This document shows, piece by piece, positions 25,867 through 32,934 of a stretch of 64,000 nt of DNA. The position numbers and the translations under genes were made by a program. Position 1 is the stretch's first letter; each line of letters begins with the position of its first letter. Source of the DNA: Arthrobacter sp. V1I9 (GTDB lineage Bacteria > Actinomycetota > Actinomycetes > Actinomycetales > Micrococcaceae); the NCBI RefSeq assembly GCF_030817075.1, contig NZ_JAUSYU010000001.1, forward strand, positions 3,906,001 to 3,970,000. The letters are read 5' to 3'. A model generated the notes under the pieces. That model did no database searches and was not told the DNA's origin. It saw nothing but the letters and a program-made list of their open reading frames with translations.

Positions 25867-26789
25867 CTTCCACCGCCGCGGCACCGCAGCATCGCGGTGC
25901 TGGCCTTCCTTCCCGGGAGGTGGTGGTGGCTGGCCGTTACGAGCTCAAAGAACGCTTGGGCCGGGGCTCGCTGGCAGAGGTGTTCCGCGCTGCCGACCTT
26001 GAGGGTGGTCCTGATGTTGCCGTCAAGGTGGCCGTTGGCGACTCGGAACAGCACTTCGAGCGGATCCGTAATGAAGCCGCCGTCCTGGCAGGAATGAACC
26101 ACCCCTCCATCATCAGATTCATCAGCCGGTCCATCATCCCTGCCGCGACCCCCCTCGCCGGCCGTCCGTTCCTTGTTGAAGAACTGGCGCTCGGCGCAAG
26201 CCTGGCCGCGGCAACCCGCACCGGCCTGCCCCGCCCCGGTGACGTTGCCGGCTGGGCCCGCGGCCTCTTCGGAGCGCTTGCCCACCTGCATGGACAGGGG
26301 CTTGTCCACCGGGACATTAAGCCCGCCAACCTGATGCTCAGCGGCCTGCGACGGAGTCCGGTGCGCATCATCGATTTCGGCATTGCGGTTGCTGCCGGTG
26401 CGGCTCCCGAGCCAGGCATTTCGTCCGGAACGGTGCACTACATGAGCCCCGAGCAGGCTTCGGGCGGACCAGCCCAGGCTTCCTGGGACGTCTACGCCAT
26501 GGGTCTGGTCCTGCTGGAGCTTCTCACAGGCGCCAGGGCCTTTCCCGGCACAGCCATAGAATCCCTGGTAGCCAGGACACTGCGGAGTCCCGAAATCCCG
26601 GAGTCCCTGGGGCCGGGATGGTGCACCTTTCTCAGCGCGCTGACCGCAATGGACAGCGCTGCGCGGCCGACGGCGGATGAGGCGGCAGTTATGGCAGAGA
26701 GGCTTGTACCTCCGGCAGACCAGCAGACCAACAGCGCCTGCCGGAGAATGGCGGTCTTCCCGGCCCGCCGGATCAGGCAGCTGGTTTAG
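25863..26789 (+). CDS. Soluble Ser/Thr protein kinase (Hanks type)
   Basis: A 308-residue kinase. Order of motifs: glycine loop LGRGSLAEVF, ATP lysine in VAVKVAV, catalytic loop HRDIKPANLML, DFG in IIDFGIAVAA and activation-segment end VHYMSPEQ. All catalytic residues are present. Unlike PknB types it has no transmembrane helix or PASTA repeats; the chain ends in a basic tail (CRRMAVFPARRIRQ). Translationally coupled to the small protein upstream. It converges on the phosphatase gene with a four-base overlap. Confidence 0.9.
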   Translation: MTSTAAAPQHRGAGLPSREVVVAGRYELKERLGRGSLAEVFRAADLEGGPDVAVKVAVGDSEQHFERIRNEAAVLAGMNHPSIIRFISRSIIPAATPLAGRPFLVEELALGASLAAATRTGLPRPGDVAGWARGLFGALAHLHGQGLVHRDIKPANLMLSGLRRSPVRIIDFGIAVAAGAAPEPGISSGTVHYMSPEQASGGPAQASWDVYAMGLVLLELLTGARAFPGTAIESLVARTLRSPEIPESLGPGWCTFLSALTAMDSAARPTADEAAVMAERLVPPADQQTNSACRRMAVFPARRIRQLV

Positions 26790-27460
26790 GGCTCCGCCAC
26801 ATTCCGTCCCATCGGGTCCTCCGCGGTCGGATCGGCAAGTGCCAGTCCGCCCACCGGGCTGCCGTCCCAATGGATCAGCCGCCACCCGCTGTCCGGATCA
26901 CCCTCCAATGCGACGATCCCGGTATTGGCCAGCACATGCTTCGCAGCGAACTCGTGGTCTGCGTCCTGGGCCCGGCGTCCGGCCCACGTGCGGATGGCTG
27001 CACCATGGCTGATGACTGCTGCCGTTGCCTGCTCCCCGGACGTACGTTCGAGAACGCGGGCAATGGCGGCATCAAACCGCTCGAAGAAATCATGGCCGTC
27101 CGGCCCGGCAGGCATCCGCCGGTCAAGATCCCCGGCTGCCCAGGAAATCACTGTCCCCATGTACCGCTTGTGCGATTCGTGGTCCGTCAGCTTTTCCAGT
27201 GACCCGGCTTCGATTTCATGAAGGCCGTCCATCACTTCGACGTCAAGGCTGTGCAGCCGGCCCAGCGGCCCCGCGGTGATCTGCGTTCGCACCAGCGTGG
27301 AGGCATAAAGTGCCTCGATTGGTTCGTTGGCCAGCGAACGGGCCAAGGCCTCCGCCTGCCGCTCACCCAGCTCGGTGAGTCCGGGACCTGGGTGGGCGGT
27401 GTCCAGTTGTCCGAGCACGTTGCCCGGGGTTTGCCCGTGGCGGATCAGGAGCAGCTTCAT
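26786..27460 (-). CDS. Histidine phosphatase (phosphoglycerate-mutase-like)
   Basis: A 224-residue enzyme beginning MKLLLIRHGQTPGNVLGQLD, the R-H-G motif whose His is phosphorylated during catalysis; the second His is in AAVISHGAAIRTW. Members act on many phosphate esters or on phosphoproteins, so the substrate is open. The converging kinase gene is adjacent, but its 3' overlap says nothing about a shared function. Confidence 0.88.
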   Translation of the reverse strand: MKLLLIRHGQTPGNVLGQLDTAHPGPGLTELGERQAEALARSLANEPIEALYASTLVRTQITAGPLGRLHSLDVEVMDGLHEIEAGSLEKLTDHESHKRYMGTVISWAAGDLDRRMPAGPDGHDFFERFDAAIARVLERTSGEQATAAVISHGAAIRTWAGRRAQDADHEFAAKHVLANTGIVALEGDPDSGWRLIHWDGSPVGGLALADPTAEDPMGRNVAEP

Positions 27461-27521
27461 GCCTCCAGTTTCGCACTTTGAGGCGGGCCGCCTGCTGGGC
27501 CACGAGGAAGGGGGGGAAGAA

Positions 27522-27548
27522 GGCGCCGGGCCTTGTCAGCCCGGCGCC
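27522..27548 (-). terminator. Terminator of purB
   Basis: GGCGCCGGGC (27522-27531) pairs with GCCCGGCGCC (27539-27548), a perfect 10-bp GC stem with a 7-base loop. On the minus strand it is followed by a pyrimidine-rich run, as expected for an intrinsic terminator just after purB. Confidence 0.75.
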
Positions 27549-27560
27549 GTCGTCGTACTT

Positions 27561-29004
27561 CTACCTCAGGTGGTCCACCAGCTGGTCCGCGATGCCGGTG
27601 TACTTGCCGGGCGTCAGCGCCAGGAGCCGCGCTTCGGCTTCGGGGGAAAGGCCAAGGCCCTGGACGAATTCCTGCATGCGGGCTGCGTCCACCCGCTGTC
27701 CTCGGGTAAGGTCCTTGAGCCGCTCGTAGGGGTTGTCCATGCCTTCGACCCCGGCAATTGCCTCGGCGCGCATGACCATCTGGATCGCTTCACCCAGGAC
27801 TTCCCAGTTGGTCTCCAGGTCCCCGGCCAGGACGTCCTCCGCAACGTCCAGCCGCTCCAGGCCCTTGGCCACGTTGGAAATGGCCAGCAGCGAGTGGCCG
27901 AACGCCACACCGATGTTGCGCTGGCTCGAGGAGTCGGTGAGGTCGCGCTGCCAGCGTGAAGTGACCAGCGTGGAGCCCAGCACGTCCAGCAGCCCGGAGG
28001 AGATCTCCAGGTTCGCCTCGGCATTTTCGAAGCGGATGGGGTTTACCTTGTGCGGCATGGTGGAGGATCCGGTGGCGCCGGCAACCGGGATCTGGGCGAA
28101 GTAGCCGATGGAGATGTAGCTCCAGATGTCCGTGCAGACGTTGTGCAGGATGCGGTTGAAGCGCGCGACGTCTGCATAGAGTTCCGCCTGCCAGTCGTGG
28201 CTTTCGATCTGCGTGGTCAGCGGATTCCAGCTCAATCCCAGGGCTTCCACGAAGGATCTGGACACCTGCTGCCAGTCGGCGCCGGGAACGGATGCAACGT
28301 GGGCCGCGTAGGTGCCGGTGGCGCCGTTGATCTTGCCCAGGTATTCGGTTTTCTCGATCCGGTCCAGCTGCCGCGTCAGGCGGTGCGCGATGACCGCTAG
28401 TTCCTTGCCGAGGGTGGTTGGAGTGGCGGGCTGTCCGTGGGTGCGGGACAGCATGGGGACGGCGCGGTTGTCCAGGGCCATCTTGCTGATCTGGGCCACG
28501 AGTGCGCGCGCCGACGGAAGCCACACGTCCTCCACAGCGCCCTTGACACCCAGCGCGTAGGAGAGGTTGTTGATGTCCTCGGAGGTGCAGCCGAAGTGCA
28601 CCATGGCCGTGAGGTTTTCGATGCCAATGGCCGGGAGGCGGCGGCCGATGTAGTACTCCACGGCCTTGACGTCGTGGACCGTTACGGCTTCGATGTCGGC
28701 CAGTTCCGCCACTGAATTGCTGTCGAACTCGGTGACGATGGCGCGCAACTGGTCCTGCTGCCGGGCCGTCAGGGGACCGGCGCCCGGAAGGACGTTGTTG
28801 CCGGTCAGGTGGATGAGCCATTCAACTTCCCACTGCCACACGGTCGCGGTTGAGCGCGGCTTCCGACAAATAATCCACCAGCGGGGCGACGGCGGACTGG
28901 TAGCGGCCGTCCAACGGGCCGAGCGCGATTTTTTCCGGGGACGCGGCGAGGGCCAGGCGTCCTGAGGGCGTACGGGTGTCAGCTGTGGCGGCGGTTTCAG
29001 GCAT
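27561..29004 (-). pseudogene. purB: Adenylosuccinate lyase, frameshifted in this sequence
   Basis: PurB removes fumarate from SAICAR and adenylosuccinate in purine synthesis. The N-terminus (MPETAATADTRTPSGRLALA ... GPLDGRYQSAV) is in one frame and ends at VAVGS with a stop. The remainder, from EVEWLIHLTGN onward, is in another. Removing one G from the GGG run (CCC at 28829-28831 on the plus strand) restores ...ALNRDRVAVEVEWL and a 480-residue protein of normal length. The signature STMPHKVNPIRFENAEAN is intact. Since the enzyme is normally needed for purine synthesis, a sequence error is more likely than a true mutation. Confidence 0.93.
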
Positions 29005-29179
29005 GTGCTGATTCTTTCATGAACTCCCGCGGCGGCTTTAGCCCTTCCCGGGACGTTACTTGTCCACATAGGTGACGGCGGTGGTAGGGCCGGTGGGCTG
29101 TCCTCCGTAGCGTTCATTCCAGGCAAGGGCGTGTTGGCCGGCGCCGTGGGTGCAGGCTGCTTCTGGAGAGGGAACAGTG

Positions 29180-29482
29180 ATGGGAAACCAACTGGCAGGG
29201 GTGGATTTGCAGCAGGACATGCTGCGCGCTTCGCAAGTGGAGCAGTTGGCGGGCCGCATAGCATTCTGCGTTGGCCGCGGAGAGGAGGTGCTGGCCGGCT
29301 TCCGGGATGTTCAGTTGCTGGAATGGGAGTCACCGGCCGGCCGTGCTTACCGCGACACGGTTTCACTGCAGTCTGCCGCCTTGCGGCGTGCGCTGGAAGC
29401 GCTGATTGAAGCAAAGGCTGCTGTGGAGCGGCATGCCCGCGAGACCTTTACCGCTGGCTGCGCCTATCCGGGCAGCTTCTGA
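29180..29482 (+). CDS. WXG100-like small helical protein
   Basis: A 100-residue protein of about the size and helical-hairpin nature of WXG100 (ESAT-6-like) proteins. The turn region EWESPAGRAYRDTV resembles the W-x-G/S-x-A-A-x-A-[FY] turn of that family. GAGAGGGAAC lies just before the ATG. Its TGA shares one base with the next gene's ATG. Together they look like a type VII secretion partner and cargo, but no ESX machinery is in the window. Family assignment is inference from pattern and size. Confidence 0.5.
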   Translation: MGNQLAGVDLQQDMLRASQVEQLAGRIAFCVGRGEEVLAGFRDVQLLEWESPAGRAYRDTVSLQSAALRRALEALIEAKAAVERHARETFTAGCAYPGSF

Positions 29483-30819
29483 TGGCCGAGGTTGTGCCGT
29501 CGGGCAGCGGCCCGATCAGAGTGTTCAGTCCTCCCGATGACGGGATCCTCACCATCCGCGGCGGCGTGGGCGGCATAAGCTTCCAGCTGGAAGAGTTGGC
29601 AGCGGGCGCGAAGAAGCTGGATGACCTGGCGGGCGCACTCTCCGAGCTGGAGGTTGAAGTCCGACGGATTTGGGAGGACCTGGTTCCCTTCCAAAACCTG
29701 CCCCGCTGGTCCGGGACCGTGGCCCTGGGCTCGGTGGGTGAGTCCGGGCGGAGTGTCCAGGCAGTGCGCACCGAGCTGCAGCGAATCAGCGGCCAGGTCC
29801 GCGCCTGCACGGAGGAGTACGAAGTGGCTGAGGCCTTTGCGGCCACGACCCGCACGGTTGGCATCTGGGATTTGGGAACTAAGCTGGAAAGTCACGCGGA
29901 CTTCTGGAGGACAGGCGTCCTTAGCAGACAAGCACTTGAGGACATGACCACAGGTGTGGGGCCGGCCACCCCCATCCTCACGGCCCTGGTGGAAGGTGCA
30001 TTTCCAGGAATGCGGCCCCGCCCGCTTGAGGTCCGGCGGGAGGAACGTATTCCCATCGATCTTGATCCTTCTCCTGCCGGGCTGCTTGCGCGGATCCAAC
30101 TCATTGATGAACGCGGCGGCGGCTTCGTTGAAGTCATCGAGATCGAGAACGGAGGGCAAAAGGTCTACGTGGTGGTGATTCCCGGCACGCAACTCGACGG
30201 TGTGGACGAGAATCCATTTGGCCTGAACGGGATAGTGGAAGGAGTAGGAAACGCTTCTGCAAACGTCAATGTGGCCATACGGGAGGCACTGAAGGAAGCC
30301 GGCGCCGAGAGAGGAGCCCCGGTTGTGGGTGTCGGCTACAGCCAGGGAGGCATACACGCCATGAATCTGGCAGCGAACGAGGACTTTTAGGATGAATACA
30401 ACCTGAAGTACGTGTTGACCGCGGGATCGCCGGTCGCGGGAATCACGCCGGGTTCGGACGTCAGCACGCTCCACTTGGAGCATCGAGCCGACTGGGTACC
30501 CGGCACCGACGGCGCAGCCAACCGGGACACCAAAAACCAGGTCACGGCGACAATGACCAATGACCTGTACCTTCAGACGGGAGAGCGCGTCGGAATCGGT
30601 CCCGGCCACCAGCTTGCCGGTTACCAGGACGGTGCCCGGCTCGTTTCAGCGAGCAACGATCCCTCGCTGGTGGCATCCACGGCCGCGTTGGGCGCTGTGA
30701 TTGGAGCGGGCGGCGCAGCCACTGCCACCCGTTTCTCCCTCACCCGGGCCACGACTCCCGGGCAAAGTCTCCACACGGCAGACACCCGCAGGCAGGAGCG
30801 CGAATATGGCGGACGGTAG
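29482..30819 (+). pseudogene. Alpha/beta hydrolase with WXG-like N-terminus, interrupted by in-frame TAG
   Basis: The first 302 codons encode a helical N-terminal part (with WEDLVPFQNLPRWSG) and an alpha/beta hydrolase core with the nucleophile elbow VGYSQGGIHAM (G-x-S-x-G). TAG at 30388-30390 stops it after LAANEDF. The same frame then stays open for 142 more codons, starting DEYNLKYVLTAGSPVAGI, the next strand of the hydrolase fold, and containing the probable catalytic His region. A CAG-to-TAG change would explain it. Full length would be 445 residues. It could be a secreted lipase or toxin-like effector; its activity without the C-terminal half is doubtful. Confidence 0.65.
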
Positions 30820-30882
30820 CGAGGGCTGGCGTGGAACTCCGCGCAGCGCGGTGAAGCCCGGCGCAGCGCCACAAGTTCCCAG

Positions 30883-31305
30883 CTACCGCCGGGTTCCGGT
30901 AATGCGCCCCGCAACCAGCGAGATCAGGGTGATGATGATGGCAGCCAGAATGGCAGTCCAAAAGAAGGAGTCAATGGTGAATCGAACCGGGGTGTAGCTG
31001 CTGATCCAGGATGTCAGGTAAAGCATCGCCGCATTGATGACGATAGTGAACAGGCCGAGGGTCAGGATGGTGATTGGCAGCGCGAGGAGACTCACCAGCG
31101 GGCGGACCAAGGCGTTCACCAAACCGAAGATAACGCCGATGAACAGGTAGGCGAGAACGATTCCGATGGTGTCCGTCCCCTGCGTCACACCGGTTTTTGC
31201 CACTGCATCGGTGGCTGCGGAGCTGGAGATCTCCAGCCCTGGCAGTATCCAGCTCGCCACCCAGAGGGCAAGGCCGTTGATCAGTACCCGCGCAATCAGT
31301 CGCAT
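30883..31305 (-). CDS. Phage-holin-4/YvlD-type membrane protein
   Basis: A 140-residue four-helix membrane protein starting MRLIARVLINGLALWVASWI. FGLVNALVRPLVSLLALPI and LTLGLFTIVINAAMLYLTSW are the hallmarks of the PF04020-type family (YvlD), found in many non-phage genomes. Role unknown; some relatives affect envelope stress responses. The ATG at 31305 is preferred over an in-frame ATG at 31443, whose N-terminal extension is unlike the family. Confidence 0.85.
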   Translation of the reverse strand: MRLIARVLINGLALWVASWILPGLEISSSAATDAVAKTGVTQGTDTIGIVLAYLFIGVIFGLVNALVRPLVSLLALPITILTLGLFTIVINAAMLYLTSWISSYTPVRFTIDSFFWTAILAAIIITLISLVAGRITGTRR

Positions 31306-31451
31306 AGGCCAATGGTTGCACACGTCCCTGAGCGTCCTTGCAGGGTTTTCGGCCCTACCGCTGGCCTCTTTTGCCTGTTTGGCCCGAGACGGGACCAGCA
31401 GGTCCCGAGATGACTTCCAAGGTAAGAGGCTGTCAAAAATCAACTAAACCC

Positions 31452-31495
31452 TTGACAGTTAGAAACCGGTTTCCCGTAGTTGAGAAATCGCTTTC
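31452..31495 (+). promoter_or_regulatory. Pectin-operon promoter with two LacI-type operators
   Basis: TTGACA (31452-31457) is a perfect -35 hexamer. The perfect palindrome GAAACCGGTTTC (31462-31473) fills the spacer, and a second, imperfect copy GAAATCGCTTTC (31484-31495) lies 22 bases on, two helical turns centre to centre. GAAA-x-CG-x-TTTC palindromes with a central CG are the usual sites of LacI-family repressors. Predicted: repression until pectin breakdown products appear. No LacI gene is in the window. Confidence 0.65.
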
Positions 31496-31563
31496 TGCAG
31501 ATGCCGTCCGTTTCCACGGGCCGGCACCGAAGCGTGGTTCATTCCAATGGAGGAAGAGAGATC

Positions 31564-32934
31564 ATGCGTCAAAAGATGCCATTAGTGCCCATATCGGTCG
31601 CGGCGGCCATCGCCGTATCCCTGGTCGCAGTCCCTGCCCATTCGTCAGCAGCTCCCTCGCCACAAGCGGATCCAACTGCCCAGACCGCCCGCCAGGTTCT
31701 TGAACGCCAGGTACTCGCACCCAATGACGGCTGGGCAGCCCTGGGAGCCGGCACCACCGGCGGCTCGGCCGCAGCGGATGACCGGATTTACGACGTCTCC
31801 AACAAGGGACAGCTTCTCGCAGCCCTCGCCACCGGCAGCGAACCCAAAATCATCAGGGTCCACGGGGACATTGCGGCCAACGCCAGCGCGGACGGCTCAC
31901 CGATCAGCTGTGAAGACTACGCCAGCGGTACCGGTTACTCACTCGCCCAGTACCTTTACGACTTCGACCCGGTCCGGTACGGAACTGCGAAGGAGCCGGA
32001 GGGCCCACAGGAGAACGCCCGGCGGCTGGCGGCATCCAAGCAGGCCGCCGCAATCCGGTGGGACATCCCCAGCAACACCACCATCGTGGGTGCCGACCCG
32101 GACAGCAGCATCACGGGTGCAGCCCTGAGGGTCAATGGCGCCGAAAACGTCATCGTCCGGAACCTCGCGGTTCGGGACGCCGCCGACTGCTTCCCGTCGT
32201 GGGACCCCACGGACGGTGCCACCGGTAACTGGAACAGCGAGTATGACCTGCTGCAGATCATCAACGGCTCAAAGCACGTCTGGGTGGACCACTCACACTT
32301 CACCGATGAGCCCAACCTGGACAGCGCCCAGCCCAGCTACTTCGGCAGGCCGTACCAGGTCCATGACGGAGCAGTGGACGTCACCAACGGCTCGGACCTG
32401 GTGACGATGTCCTACAACCGGTTCTCGGAGCACGACAAACTCCTGCTCATCGGGTCCACGGACTCCACCAACCGGGGAGATGCCGGTAAGCTGCGGGTCA
32501 CCATCCACCACAACGTATTCGAGAACGTCGGACAGCGGGCACCCCGCGTCCGCTACGGCCAGGTGGATGTTTACAACAACCACTTCAAAACCACCACCGA
32601 TTCGGAAATCCCGTACGGGTACACCTTCGGTACCGGCGTTGAATCCCACCTGTACGCCGAGGCCAATGCCTTCACCCTCCCGGCGGACATTCCGGCGGAG
32701 TCCCTGATCTCCTACTTCAAGGGGAAGGTCATCAGCACCAGCGGAAATGCGGTCAACGGCAAGATCGTTGACCTTCGCGCAGCCTATAACGCTGCCGCGC
32801 CTGCTGACAGGCAGTTGGGTGCCGACGGTACCTGGACACCAGTGCTGCGGACGCACGTAAACGCAGCCCAGGCCGTTCCCGCCCTCCTGGCGGACGCCGT
32901 CGGGCCCGTCTTCGCGGCGGGGGATGCTCGCTGA
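31564..32934 (+). CDS. Secreted pectate lyase (PL1 family)
   Basis: A 456-residue secreted enzyme: MRQKMPLVPISVAAAIAVSL starts a signal peptide ending near AHSSAAP. The body is a parallel beta-helix. HVWVDHSHFTDEPNLDS holds the calcium-binding Asp region, and IHHNVFENVGQRAPRVRYG holds the R-x-P-R catalytic segment of PL1. It cleaves polygalacturonate by beta-elimination outside the cell. The ATG at 31564 follows GGAAGAGAGA; an earlier in-frame ATG lies within the operator and is rejected. Its TGA shares a base with the next gene, so the two pectin enzymes are made together. Confidence 0.92.
   Translation: MRQKMPLVPISVAAAIAVSLVAVPAHSSAAPSPQADPTAQTARQVLERQVLAPNDGWAALGAGTTGGSAAADDRIYDVSNKGQLLAALATGSEPKIIRVHGDIAANASADGSPISCEDYASGTGYSLAQYLYDFDPVRYGTAKEPEGPQENARRLAASKQAAAIRWDIPSNTTIVGADPDSSITGAALRVNGAENVIVRNLAVRDAADCFPSWDPTDGATGNWNSEYDLLQIINGSKHVWVDHSHFTDEPNLDSAQPSYFGRPYQVHDGAVDVTNGSDLVTMSYNRFSEHDKLLLIGSTDSTNRGDAGKLRVTIHHNVFENVGQRAPRVRYGQVDVYNNHFKTTTDSEIPYGYTFGTGVESHLYAEANAFTLPADIPAESLISYFKGKVISTSGNAVNGKIVDLRAAYNAAAPADRQLGADGTWTPVLRTHVNAAQAVPALLADAVGPVFAAGDAR

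Noticed and set aside
28820..28850. Programmed frameshifting in purB
   Set aside because: No slippery heptamer or stimulatory structure is visible, and purB is not known to use it; a base error is simpler.
3979..30390. TAG recoding (for example pyrrolysine or a suppressor) because two genes carry in-frame TAG
   Set aside because: Several intact genes here end in TAG (ligC, E2, mtlA, the 46898 permease), no pyl genes are present, and the two affected positions suit Trp and Gln, not one amino acid.
30883..31305. Prophage, suggested by the holin-like protein
   Set aside because: The family is widespread in chromosomes, and no phage structural, lysis or integrase genes are near.
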